In this document: positions 15,642 through 23,087 of the stretch, piece by piece
How positions within the stretch are numbered: the first letter of the stretch is position 1
How the letters are laid out: every line of letters begins with the position of its first letter
Source: Apopatocola sp963628785
Lineage (GTDB): Bacteria; Bacillota; Clostridia; Oscillospirales; Oscillospiraceae
DNA: 28,166 bases
Reading direction: 5' to 3'
Assembly: GCA_963628785.1 (NCBI GenBank)
Contig: CAVGGQ010000020.1
Location: forward strand, 1-28,166
Notes under the pieces: model-generated
What the model was told of the DNA's origin: nothing
The model's input: the letters and a program-made list of their open reading frames with translations, nothing else
Database searches by the model: none
Position numbers and translations under genes: made by a program

Positions 15642-16433
15642 ATGAACGGAGTATTAAGCGCGATCCTTGTTTTGCTTGTCATCGGCGCTGTCAGCGCCAT
15701 TGTCCTCGTCATTGCCTCCAAGTACATGAGTGTCCCCGAGGACGAACTTTTCCCGACCATTCGTGAGTGCCTGCCCGGTGCCAACTGCGGCGCGTGCGGC
15801 TACGCCGGCTGCGACGGCTACGCCAAGGCACTGGCCACCGGCGAAGAGACCCGAACCAACTTGTGCGTCCCCGGCGCCGACGGCGCCGCCGCTTCCATCG
15901 CCGCCATCATGGGCGTTGAGGCGGAGGACGTTGTGGAGATGGTCGCCTATGTGAAGTGCAACGGCAACTGCCACACCGCCAAGCACAAGTACGAGTACGC
16001 CGGCATCAACAACTGCTCGGCGGCAAACATCCTCTTCCAGGGCGAATGGGTCTGCTCGAACAGCTGCCTCGGCTACGGCGACTGCGAGAATGCCTGCCCG
16101 TCGAACGCCATCCATGTGATCAACGGCGTCGCGAAGGTCTACCCGAGCATGTGCACCGGCTGCGGCGTTTGCACGCGTACCTGCCCGAACCACATCATCT
16201 CGCTGCGCCGCGCCATCGATCCGACCATTGTACGCTGCAGCAACACACAAAAGGGATCTCTCGTCCGCATCGGCTGCACCGCCGGCTGCATCGGCTGCAA
16301 GAAATGCGAAAAGGCCTGCCCGACCGGCGCTATCACCGTGGTTGACAATCTGGCCACGATCGATTACGATAAGTGCGTCGGCTGCGTCGCCTGCTCGGAA
16401 GCCTGCCCGATCGGTGTCATCGTAAGATACTGA
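15642..16433 (+). CDS. rnfB: Rnf complex subunit B (multi-cluster ferredoxin subunit)
   Basis: A 263-residue subunit that accepts electrons from ferredoxin. It has an N-terminal membrane anchor (about residues 5-27), then the RnfB-type four-cysteine cluster CLPGANCGACGYAGCDGYAKAL, and downstream ferredoxin-like motifs: CLGYGDCENACP, CTGCGVCTRTCP, CIGCKKCEKACP and CVGCVACSEACP. AAGGAGGG precedes the ATG. It is the last rnf gene and is followed by an intrinsic terminator. Length and domain order are normal for clostridial RnfB. Confidence 0.96.
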   Translation: MNGVLSAILVLLVIGAVSAIVLVIASKYMSVPEDELFPTIRECLPGANCGACGYAGCDGYAKALATGEETRTNLCVPGADGAAASIAAIMGVEAEDVVEMVAYVKCNGNCHTAKHKYEYAGINNCSAANILFQGEWVCSNSCLGYGDCENACPSNAIHVINGVAKVYPSMCTGCGVCTRTCPNHIISLRRAIDPTIVRCSNTQKGSLVRIGCTAGCIGCKKCEKACPTGAITVVDNLATIDYDKCVGCVACSEACPIGVIVRY

Positions 16434-16448
16434 GCAAATATCCGTTTA

Positions 16449-16478
16449 TCTGCCCGACGAAAGCCGGGCGGATTTTTT
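16449..16478 (+). terminator. Intrinsic terminator after rnfB
   Basis: An 8-bp stem (16449-16456 with 16465-16472) is followed by six T residues (16473-16478). It lies 12 bp before the next gene, for which I see no separate promoter, so it probably lowers rather than abolishes read-through. Confidence 0.8.
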
Positions 16479-16490
16479 GAAAGGCACTGC

Positions 16491-16883
16491 ATGAAACGCG
16501 AAAGAACAAAAAAAGACCACATCCGTGCGGACTTACTGCTTATCGGCACTCTTCTTCTTTTTGCACTGGTACTTTTCCTTTGGCAGCAAATGAGTCGGGA
16601 GAGCGGAGCTGTGGCGGCCGTTTACGTAAACGGCGTGAAAACGGCGGAGTACCCTCTCTCTGTGGATACGACCGTAACGCTCAAGAGCGAAAACGGCGGA
16701 TACAATGTCCTCGTCGTCTCCGACGGCTGTGCCGACGTGACGGACGCAAGCTGTCCGGACGGCATCTGCGTGCGCACCCGTGCGGTGCGGTATGCGGGGG
16801 AGAGCATTATCTGTCTCCCGAACAAAACGGAGATCCGCATCGAAGGTGCGCCATTCTCCGGCGTGGATCTGGTGCTGATATGA
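16491..16883 (+). CDS. NusG domain II-containing membrane-anchored protein (EetA-like)
   Basis: A 130-residue protein with a short basic N-terminus, one membrane helix (about residues 15-31) and an extracytoplasmic NusG-domain-II-like beta domain. The characteristic core is VYVNGVKTAEYPLSVDTTV followed by DASCPDGICVRTRAV and IICLPNK, with three cysteines. Proteins of this family occur next to Gx-transporter genes; the pair EetA/EetB of flavin-based extracellular electron transfer loci in Listeria and lactobacilli carries, as I recall, the same annotations. It is not a transcription factor. TGAAAGG is the likely ribosome site. The stop overlaps the next start (ATGA). The exact molecular role is not established. 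Confidence 0.82.
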   Translation: MKRERTKKDHIRADLLLIGTLLLFALVLFLWQQMSRESGAVAAVYVNGVKTAEYPLSVDTTVTLKSENGGYNVLVVSDGCADVTDASCPDGICVRTRAVRYAGESIICLPNKTEIRIEGAPFSGVDLVLI

Positions 16884-17365
16884 AAACAAAACGAACGGTG
16901 CTCCTTGGCTTGCTCACGGCCTGTGCGATGATCCTCTCTTATGTGGAGTCGCTCCTGCCCTCCATCGGCATCCCGGGCGTCAAAATGGGCCTTGCGAATA
17001 TCGCGGTTATTTTCGTTCTCTTCCGCTTCGGGTGGAAGGAAGCGGCGGGAGTTTCTCTTGTGCGTGTTGTGCTTGTAAGCCTCCTTTTCGGCAGTATCGG
17101 GGTACTCCTCTATTCCCTCGCCGGTGCCGTGCTTAGCCTTGCTGTTATGGCGCTGCTGCGCCGCATTGACCGTTTTACCACGGTCGGCGTGAGCGTCGCG
17201 GGCGGCATCGCGCACAATGCGGGACAGGTGCTCATGGCCATGCTCATTCTCGAAACGAAGCAGCTCGTCGCCTGTTTTCCTGCGTTGGCCATCGCAGGCA
17301 TCGCGGGCGGCATACTTACCGGACTTACGGCGGCGCTCCTTATCCGCCGCATCCCGAAATTCTGA
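16880..17365 (+). CDS. Gx transporter family membrane protein (EetB-like / 'heptaprenyl diphosphate synthase component I')
   Basis: A 161-residue, almost wholly hydrophobic protein with about five membrane helices, resembling ECF-type substrate-capture subunits. The segment LPSIGIPGVKMGLANIAVIFVLFRFG is the family signature. Database names include Gx transporter and heptaprenyl diphosphate synthase component I; the latter is probably a legacy name, as no catalytic motif for prenyl synthesis is visible. The ATG at 16880 overlaps the preceding stop; the longer reading frame from 16580 is a shadow of the NusG-II gene. The pairing and the position behind rnf suggest a role in flavin or quinone-linked redox traffic. 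Confidence 0.85.
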   Translation: MKTKRTVLLGLLTACAMILSYVESLLPSIGIPGVKMGLANIAVIFVLFRFGWKEAAGVSLVRVVLVSLLFGSIGVLLYSLAGAVLSLAVMALLRRIDRFTTVGVSVAGGIAHNAGQVLMAMLILETKQLVACFPALAIAGIAGGILTGLTAALLIRRIPKF

Positions 17366-17405
17366 AGACAACACCGCACAATATCGTCTGTGTTTCTCTT
17401 CCTTG

Positions 17406-17444
17406 ATTCGGCAAAAAATCTCTCATAAATTACTCTTGCCGAAT
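17406..17444. repeat. Inverted repeat in the gap before tsaE
   Basis: ATTCGGCAA (17406-17414) recurs inverted at 17436-17444 with a 21-nt spacer. No T-run follows. It could be a weak terminator remnant or a protein site. Otherwise the 230-bp gap holds only the tsaE promoter. Confidence 0.35.
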
Positions 17445-17532
17445 TATCCGGTGCTGCTTGAAAACTGCCGTTTTTCACGAATCTTTTCACTATTTCCGCC
17501 GAAAAGCTGTATTGGGCGCAAAAGAAAAATTC

Positions 17533-17561
17533 TTTACTCCGGCGGATATATCGTGTATAAT
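17533..17561 (+). promoter_or_regulatory. Promoter of tsaE-tsaB
   Basis: TTTACT (17533-17538), a 17-bp spacer and a perfect TATAAT (17556-17561) precede tsaE by 34 bp. The spacing and -10 match are strong. Confidence 0.75.
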
Positions 17562-17595
17562 ATAGATTTAGAAAAAGAACAAAGAGGCAAATTTT

Positions 17596-18021
17596 ATGGA
17601 ATTTATCAGCCACTCCGAGGCAGAAACCGAGGAGCTCGGCGCTCGTCTGGCACGTTCTCTCCCCGGAAAGGGCGTTGTCATCGCCATGTATGGCGAGCTT
17701 GGCGCAGGAAAGACAGCGTTTGTCCGCGGCCTGGCGCGCGGTCTGGAAGTCGACGGCTGCGTCACGAGCCCAACCTTTACCATCGTCAACGAGTTCTACG
17801 GCAAGCGTGACCTGTTCCATTTTGATATGTACCGGCTCGGCAGTGCGGACGAGCTGTTTGACATCGGCTGGGAGGACTACCTCGACCGCGGCGGCGTGTG
17901 CGCCGTCGAATGGAGCGAGAATGTTCCCGAGGCCTTTGATGGGTCGGAGATCCGCGTGAGCATTGAGAAATGCTCGGATAACGAGAGAAAAATCACCATT
18001 GAGGGGGTGGAACTGTGCTGA
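17596..18021 (+). CDS. tsaE: tRNA threonylcarbamoyladenosine biosynthesis ATPase TsaE
   Basis: A 141-residue P-loop ATPase needed with TsaB, TsaD and TsaC to make t6A at position 37 of ANN-decoding tRNAs. Walker A is GELGAGKTAF (about residues 33-42), followed by the family motifs SPTFTIVNEF, FHFDMYRL and VEWSEN. Length is normal. AGAGGCAAATTTT supplies the ribosome site. It overlaps the tsaB GTG start by seven bases, a common arrangement that couples translation. tsaD is not in the window. Confidence 0.95.
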   Translation: MEFISHSEAETEELGARLARSLPGKGVVIAMYGELGAGKTAFVRGLARGLEVDGCVTSPTFTIVNEFYGKRDLFHFDMYRLGSADELFDIGWEDYLDRGGVCAVEWSENVPEAFDGSEIRVSIEKCSDNERKITIEGVELC

Positions 18022-18707
18022 TCCTCGGATTGGAGACTTCGGCGAAAGCGTGCTCGGCCGCGCTCTGCCGTGACGGCACCCTTGTGGCGCAGAGTTTTTC
18101 GCGCACGGGACTTACGCACAGCCGTACCATGCTCCCTATGATCGAAGATATGCTCCGCAACACGGATACGGCGAAAGAGGACATCGACGCCGTGGCCGTC
18201 GCGCAGGGCCCCGGTTCCTTCACCGGCATCCGCATCGGCATCTCCACGGCCAAGGGCCTCTGCTGGGGTCTCGACCGTCCCGCCGTCGGCGTATCCACAC
18301 TCGAAGCGATGGCGCAGAGTGCCCGTTTTGTTCCGGATGATACGCTCATCTGCCCTGCCATGGACGCGCGGCGGTCACAGCTTTACAATGCGCTTTTCGC
18401 CGTCAAGGACGGCACGGTCACGCGCCTGACCGAAGATCGTGCCCTCTCCGCCGATGCGCTCGCCGAAGAGCTCGCGGCGATGGGGAAGAGCGTGTGGGTC
18501 CTCGGCGACGGCTGTGAGATCTGCGATAAAGCCCTTGCGGCGCACAACATCCCTCACACAGTCGCACCCGAGGAGCTTCGCTGGCAAACCGCCTTCGGCG
18601 TATGCCTTGCCGCACTCGGCAAAACACCCGTCGGCGCGGAGGATCTGCTGCCCGTATATCTGCGCCTTTCACAGGCGGAACGCGAGCGCCAGAGCCGCAT
18701 GGAATAA
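18015..18707 (+). CDS. tsaB: tRNA threonylcarbamoyladenosine biosynthesis protein TsaB
   Basis: A 230-residue inactive ASKHA-fold partner of TsaD. The family signatures LILGLETSAKACSAAL, LTHSRTMLPMIEDML and VAQGPGSFTGIRIGISTAKGL are present. The start is the GTG at 18015, which places the conserved ILGLETS at the right distance and has GAGGGGGTGG upstream; no ATG fits. It is co-transcribed with tsaE. Confidence 0.94.
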   Translation: MLILGLETSAKACSAALCRDGTLVAQSFSRTGLTHSRTMLPMIEDMLRNTDTAKEDIDAVAVAQGPGSFTGIRIGISTAKGLCWGLDRPAVGVSTLEAMAQSARFVPDDTLICPAMDARRSQLYNALFAVKDGTVTRLTEDRALSADALAEELAAMGKSVWVLGDGCEICDKALAAHNIPHTVAPEELRWQTAFGVCLAALGKTPVGAEDLLPVYLRLSQAERERQSRME

Positions 18708-18749
18708 CAAATAAGTTATCAATATATAAATATACAAAGGAGCAAAACA

Positions 18750-19379
18750 ATGAGTGAGCTGCATGTATTTGACCACCCCCTGATCCAGCATAAGCTGTCC
18801 ATCCTCCGCGATAAGAACACGAGCGTGAAGGAATTCCGTGAGCTCGTCGGCGAGATCGCCATGCTCATGTGTTATGAAACCACGCGCGACCTTCCTCTCG
18901 AGGAAGTCGAGATCGAAACTCCCGTTGCTCACGCAAAGGTAAAGCGTCTGGCCGGCAAAAAGCTTGCCGTTGTTCCTATTCTGCGCGCCGGTCTCGGCAT
19001 GGTCGACGGTATGGTCGCCATGATCCCCTCCTGCAAGGTGGGCCACATCGGTCTGTACCGCGACCCCGACACTCTCGAGCCGGTAGAGTACTACTGCAAG
19101 CTCCCCAAGGACATCAGCGAGCGCGAAGTCATCGTTGTTGACCCGATGTTCGCTACCGGCGGCAGCGCTTCCGCGGCCTGCACCTTCCTCAAGCAGCACG
19201 GCTGCAAGCACATCCGTCTCATGTGCATCATCGGCACCCCCGTGGCGTGGGCGAGAATGCAGAAAGATCACCCCGATGTCGACACCTATGTTGCGGCTAT
19301 GGACCCCGTCCTCAACGACCACGGCTACATCGTCCCCGGTCTCGGCGACGCCGGTGACCGCATCTTCGGCACGAAGTAA
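18750..19379 (+). CDS. upp: Uracil phosphoribosyltransferase
   Basis: A 209-residue cytoplasmic salvage enzyme that joins uracil and PRPP to give UMP. The PRPP-binding loop VVDPMFATGGSASAA and the C-terminal uracil-binding GLGDAGDRIFGTK are intact, and N-terminal VFDHPLIQHKLSILRDKNT is typical. AAAGGAG lies 7-9 bases before the ATG. The short AT-rich gap after tsaB (18708-18740) may carry its own promoter, but no clear -35/-10 pair stands out. A terminator follows. It fits functionally with base release by nucleoside hydrolases. Confidence 0.97.
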   Translation: MSELHVFDHPLIQHKLSILRDKNTSVKEFRELVGEIAMLMCYETTRDLPLEEVEIETPVAHAKVKRLAGKKLAVVPILRAGLGMVDGMVAMIPSCKVGHIGLYRDPDTLEPVEYYCKLPKDISEREVIVVDPMFATGGSASAACTFLKQHGCKHIRLMCIIGTPVAWARMQKDHPDVDTYVAAMDPVLNDHGYIVPGLGDAGDRIFGTK

Positions 19380-19411
19380 TCCGCTTACGATTGCTCAGAT
19401 ATCCAAATACG

Positions 19412-19455
19412 ATTCCGGTTGGATGCTTTTGCGCCCAACCGGAATTTGCGCTTTT
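19412..19455 (+). terminator. Intrinsic terminator after upp
   Basis: A perfect 11-bp stem (19412-19422 with 19435-19445) with a 12-nt loop is followed by TTGCGCTTTT, an interrupted U-tract. Confidence 0.65.
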
Positions 19456-19476
19456 CCGGGTGTGCAGAATAAGGTC

Positions 19477-19505
19477 TTTACTTTTTGGCTGTTTTGTGGC
19501 ATTAT
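19477..19505 (+). promoter_or_regulatory. Possible promoter of murG-ftsQ
   Basis: TTTACT (19477-19482), 17 bp and CATTAT (19500-19505) lie within an AT-rich patch ahead of murG. Neighbouring TATATA sequences allow alternative alignments, so the exact boxes are uncertain. A GGCGG/CCGCC hairpin follows in the leader near 19533-19549. Confidence 0.4.
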
Positions 19506-19569
19506 ATATATTGAAATTGTATGTTCTTAAGCGGCGGAACGAAACCGCCGGATGATCGAGGTTGAAACT

Positions 19570-20706
19570 ATGCGTTTTCTTTTTTCCTGCGGCGGTACGG
19601 CCGGCCATGTAAATCCCGCGCTCGGCGTGGCGGCACGACTTCGCGAACTGATCCCGGACTGTGAAATTCTCTTCATCGGCGCCAACGGCAAGATGGAGAT
19701 GGACCTGGTTCCCCGCGAGGGCTACGAGATCCGCGGCGTGCCGATCCTCGGCCTCAGCCGTTCCCTTTCTGTGGAAGGTATTATACACAATGTTCATTTT
19801 CTCAATAACCTTTTGAAATCGGGTCCTGCGTGCCGTAAAATTCTCAAGGAATACCGTCCCGACGTCGTTGTCGGCACCGGCGGCTATGTATGCTACCCGG
19901 TGATCCGGGAGGCGACCCACCTCGGCATCCCCACAGCCGTGCACGAGAGCAACGCCGAGCCCGGCCTTACGACGCGCCTTCTTGAGGGAGATGTAAACAA
20001 GATCATGGTCGGCTTCGAGGAAGCCCGCGCCAACTATAAGAACCCCGACAAGGTCGTTGTCACCGGTACGCCGGTGCGTCTCGGCTTTATGCGGACGGAA
20101 AAGGCGGATGCCCGCCGGCAGCTCGGCATTCCCGAGGATGAGAAGCTTGTTGTATCCGTATGGGGTAGCCTCGGCGCGACCGAGATGAACAAATCCGTTG
20201 CGCGCATGATCGCACTCGCCATGCAGGAGGAAGAGCGGCCGTTCCGTCTTGTCCACTCGGCGGGCAAGCGCGGCATTGACGATATGAACCGCCAGATGAG
20301 CGAGGAACTCGGCCTCTCCGGCTGGAACGAGGCGGGATTTGGGGTCACGGAATATATTTACGACATGGCGACATGGATGGCAGCAGCGGATCTTGTGCTC
20401 TGCCGCAGCGGCGCGTCCACGCTCGCGGAGCTCACGGCCATTGCAAAGCCCGCGATACTCGTGCCCTCGCCGAATGTGGTGCACGCGCATCAGGAGAAGA
20501 ACGCCCGCGTACTCGAGCGCGGCGGCGGCGCTGTTGTCCTCCTTGAAGAAGATGCTTCCCCGGAGACGATGCTCTCGACCATCAAAGACCTTCTTGCCGA
20601 TAAAGCGAAGCTCGCCGAAATGGAAGAGCATATGCACGGTCTCACCGTGGAAAATGCAACCGACGAGATCACCTCTATTGTTCTCTCTCTCGCCGCAAAG
20701 GAATAA
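19570..20706 (+). CDS. murG: UDP-GlcNAc:lipid I N-acetylglucosaminyltransferase MurG
   Basis: A 378-residue GT28 glycosyltransferase that converts lipid I to lipid II on the inner face of the membrane. The N-terminal glycine loop FSCGGTAGHVNPALGVA binds the lipid-linked acceptor, VGTGGYVCYPV and HESNAEPGLTTRLL are conserved, and the UDP-GlcNAc site is CRSGASTLAELTAIAKPAILVPSP followed by HQEKNARVLERGGGAVV. The start at 19570 is preferred over the ATG at 19552 because GAGG lies 8 bases before it and MurG proteins begin directly with MRxLF. The ftsQ-like gene follows after 19 bp. Confidence 0.94.
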   Translation: MRFLFSCGGTAGHVNPALGVAARLRELIPDCEILFIGANGKMEMDLVPREGYEIRGVPILGLSRSLSVEGIIHNVHFLNNLLKSGPACRKILKEYRPDVVVGTGGYVCYPVIREATHLGIPTAVHESNAEPGLTTRLLEGDVNKIMVGFEEARANYKNPDKVVVTGTPVRLGFMRTEKADARRQLGIPEDEKLVVSVWGSLGATEMNKSVARMIALAMQEEERPFRLVHSAGKRGIDDMNRQMSEELGLSGWNEAGFGVTEYIYDMATWMAAADLVLCRSGASTLAELTAIAKPAILVPSPNVVHAHQEKNARVLERGGGAVVLLEEDASPETMLSTIKDLLADKAKLAEMEEHMHGLTVENATDEITSIVLSLAAKE

Positions 20707-20725
20707 CCCTGCAAAGGAGCGGAAT

Positions 20726-21484
20726 ATGGCATCCGAAACCGAATTCAATCAGCAGACAAAAGTCCGGCACCGCAGCCCATGGTCCGGGCCGATGGTATTG
20801 ATCCTTATCTTCTTTGTCGCCGTCCTTGTCATGAGCCTTGCGTTCTGCGTGTCGAAGATCGAGGTCGTCAACGCCTCGGAGTATACCGATGCGGAGATCA
20901 TCGCGGCCTCCGGCATCGAGCGCGGTGCGAACCTCTTCTTTGTTGATCGCTTCCAGGCGGCGAGCATGATTTTCTCCGAGCTGCAGTACATGGACACCAT
21001 CAGCATCACGCGTCAGCTCCCCAATAAGATCATCATCCAGGCCGAGGGCTCTGCACCGGCTGCCTATATGAAAATCGATGATGCGTACTGGTTTCTTGAC
21101 CGCACCGGAAAAATGCTCGGCACGACCGACTCCCTCGCGGCGGAGAGCTATCCAGAGATACGCTCTTTCTCCGCGGCCTCGGCGGTGGAAGGGGAGACGA
21201 TGATCGTACAGGATACCGACGCCGAGCGCTTAGCCGTGTTGCAGACGATCCTGCCGGTCATCAAGGCCGAGGATCTCTCGGGCCTCATAAAGTGGATCGA
21301 CCTCAAAGACCCGACCAACCCCTCACTCCGATACGATAACCGCATCACAGCTTATCTCGGCTCCGAGGGCGACATCGACTATTGCATCGCTCTTTTGAAA
21401 AATGCCGTGTTGCAGCTGGCGGAGGATGACACCGGAACACTGACGTATTCCGGAGGAAATTCCTGGAGTTACAGCCCGGAATGA
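20726..21484 (+). CDS. FtsQ/DivIB-type cell division protein (POTRA domain)
   Basis: A 252-residue bitopic membrane protein: short polar N-terminus, one membrane helix (about residues 24-44), then an external POTRA-like region beginning VSKIEVVNASEYTDAEIIAASGIERGANLFFVD. That segment (signal: helix, V.N...Y....I...SGI..G.NLF) is diagnostic of FtsQ/DivIB. The following beta domain (YWFLDRTGKML...) fits. These proteins scaffold the divisome with FtsL/DivIC and FtsB. AAAGGAG lies upstream of the ATG at 20726; the longer frame upstream lies inside murG. It is between murG and ftsZ as in many dcw clusters. Sequence conservation in this family is low, so I give no firm symbol. Confidence 0.82.
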   Translation: MASETEFNQQTKVRHRSPWSGPMVLILIFFVAVLVMSLAFCVSKIEVVNASEYTDAEIIAASGIERGANLFFVDRFQAASMIFSELQYMDTISITRQLPNKIIIQAEGSAPAAYMKIDDAYWFLDRTGKMLGTTDSLAAESYPEIRSFSAASAVEGETMIVQDTDAERLAVLQTILPVIKAEDLSGLIKWIDLKDPTNPSLRYDNRITAYLGSEGDIDYCIALLKNAVLQLAEDDTGTLTYSGGNSWSYSPE

Positions 21485-21547
21485 ACAAAAAAGGCGATTT
21501 CTTTTCAAATTTGTCACAAAATCCGGGCACAAGTCAACATAATGCTG

Positions 21548-21576
21548 TTGACCTCTGACGAAAATCGTTATAAAAT
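21548..21576 (+). promoter_or_regulatory. Promoter of ftsZ
   Basis: TTGACC (21548-21553), a 17-bp spacer and TAAAAT (21571-21576) lie 47 bp before ftsZ. This indicates that ftsZ is expressed independently of murG-ftsQ. Confidence 0.75.
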
Positions 21577-21623
21577 GTCAAGTATGTATGTAGACCCATA
21601 GAGTTCCATTGGGAGGGTATAAA

Positions 21624-22736
21624 ATGGCAAACACCAAAGACGCAGAGAACGTAGTCACCATAAAAGTAATCGGCATCGGCGGCGCCGGCAACAACGTTGT
21701 CAACCGCATGGCGCCGGGCGATACGAAAGGTGTGGAGTTCATCGCCGTCAATACCGATAAACAGGCTCTGAATGTTTCTTCGGCCAAGCAGACCATTCAG
21801 ATCGGCGAGAAGCTCACGCACGGACAGGGTGCGGGCTCCAACCCCGAGGTTGGCAAGAAGGCCGCGGAAGAGAGCCGCACGGCTATCAACGAGGCTCTGG
21901 CGGGCACGGATATGGTCTTTCTCACCGCCGGCATGGGCGGCGGCACCGGTACAGGTGCGGCCCCGATCGTAGCGGAAGCTGCGAAGGAAGCCGGCATCCT
22001 CACTGTCGCCGTCGTTACGCGCCCCTTCTCCTGGGAAGGCAACCGCCGCGCGAAGCAGGCCAAGGAAGGCATCAACGAGCTTATGAGCAAGGTGGACAGC
22101 CTTCTCATCATTCCGAATGACCGCCTGAAGCTCGCAAGCTCTGAGAAGGTCACGCTCGCAAATGCGTTTGAGATCGCCGATGATGTGCTTATTAAGGCCG
22201 TGAACAGCATTTCCGGCCTCATCAAGTCCACGGGCTTCATCAACCTCGACTTTGCGGACGTTACCGCCGTCATGAAGAACGCCGGTCTTGCACACATGGG
22301 TGTCGGCCGCGCCGCCGGCAAGAACAAGGCGGAAGAGGCCGCAAAGATGGCTGTTTCGAGCCCGCTCATGGAGACGGATATTCAGGGAGCCAAGGGCGTC
22401 CTCATCAACATCACCGGCTCGAAGGATATGACCCTCGAAGATGTCGAGACCGCCGCAACGCTAGTGCAGCAGGAAGCCAGCGCCGACGCGAACATCATCT
22501 TCGGCGCCAGCTTTGATGATTCTCTCGACGATGAGATCTCCGTTATCGTCGTTGCCACCGGCTTTGCCTCCAAGAAGCCCGAGCCCGAGAAGAAGGAAGA
22601 GCCTCGCATGGAGAATCCCTTTATCGAAACGCGTGAGCGCACTGAGCTTTCGAAGGAGCCCGCTGCTGTTCCGGCACAGGCCGAGGAGGACGGCGACCCG
22701 TTTGACACCATTTTTAAAATCTTTAATAATAAGTAA
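21624..22736 (+). CDS. ftsZ: Cell division protein FtsZ
   Basis: A 370-residue tubulin-like GTPase that forms the Z-ring. The G-box loops IGIGGAGNNVVNRM and the tubulin signature GMGGGTGTGAAP are intact, as are FAVVTRPFSWEG-like (VVTRPFSWEGNRR) and the catalytic T7 loop NLDFADV. The linker is short and acidic. The C-terminus reads GDPFDTIFKIFNNK, without a clear D-I-P-x-F-x-R core of the canonical tail peptide that binds FtsA/SepF/ZapD. GGGAGGG lies 8 bases before the ATG at 21624; the TTG five codons earlier overlaps that site and is rejected. A terminator follows. Confidence 0.97.
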   Translation: MANTKDAENVVTIKVIGIGGAGNNVVNRMAPGDTKGVEFIAVNTDKQALNVSSAKQTIQIGEKLTHGQGAGSNPEVGKKAAEESRTAINEALAGTDMVFLTAGMGGGTGTGAAPIVAEAAKEAGILTVAVVTRPFSWEGNRRAKQAKEGINELMSKVDSLLIIPNDRLKLASSEKVTLANAFEIADDVLIKAVNSISGLIKSTGFINLDFADVTAVMKNAGLAHMGVGRAAGKNKAEEAAKMAVSSPLMETDIQGAKGVLINITGSKDMTLEDVETAATLVQQEASADANIIFGASFDDSLDDEISVIVVATGFASKKPEPEKKEEPRMENPFIETRERTELSKEPAAVPAQAEEDGDPFDTIFKIFNNK

Positions 22737-22748
22737 TACGAAAACTCA

Positions 22749-22780
22749 AGAGCCGCGGCAAACTCTGCGGCTCTGTTTTT
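22749..22780 (+). terminator. Intrinsic terminator after ftsZ
   Basis: An 8-bp stem (22749-22756 with 22767-22774) around a 10-nt loop is followed by GTTTTT. Confidence 0.8.
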
Positions 22781-22819
22781 AAATTCAGCCAATGAAAAAT
22801 CTTTTACGAGGTGATATTC

Positions 22820-23023
22820 ATGGTACGCGTTTGCTTAGACAGAAAACTGAAGGAAATAGGCATTAGCCGCTATGAGCTCTCGAAGCGCTCCGGCGTACAG
22901 TATCAGGTAGTGGACAACTACTATAATAACCGCGCCAAGCGCTATGACCAGAAGGTCCTCGATCGCATCTGCACCGCACTTAACTGTGAGATCGGCGATG
23001 TGATTGAGTACGTAAAAGACTGA
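22820..23023 (+). CDS. Small Cro/C1-type helix-turn-helix protein
   Basis: A 67-residue protein that is essentially one XRE/Cro-C1 DNA-binding domain. The helix-turn-helix can be followed as RKLKEIGISRYELSKRSGVQYQVVDNYYNNRAKRYDQKVLDRICTALNCEIGDVIEY: the first helix, the ELSKRSGV scaffold helix, the recognition helix and the closing DRICTALNCxxGDVIEY typical of this subfamily. There is no sensor domain. The ATG at 22820 has GAGGTGAT upstream; the GTG three codons earlier lies in that site. It stands alone between the ftsZ terminator and the hairpin before deoC. Targets are unknown. Confidence 0.88.
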   Translation: MVRVCLDRKLKEIGISRYELSKRSGVQYQVVDNYYNNRAKRYDQKVLDRICTALNCEIGDVIEYVKD

Positions 23024-23031
23024 CTAAATCT

Positions 23032-23061
23032 TGCGGGGAAACAGAAATTTGTTTCCCCGCA
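23032..23061 (+). terminator. Hairpin after the small HTH gene
   Basis: A perfect 11-bp stem (23032-23042 with 23051-23061) with an 8-nt loop begins just after the HTH stop. It has no U-tract, so it may be a weak terminator or an mRNA 5' structure ahead of deoC. Confidence 0.5.
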
Positions 23062-23087
23062 TTCATCGTGTAAGAAAGGGTATTATT

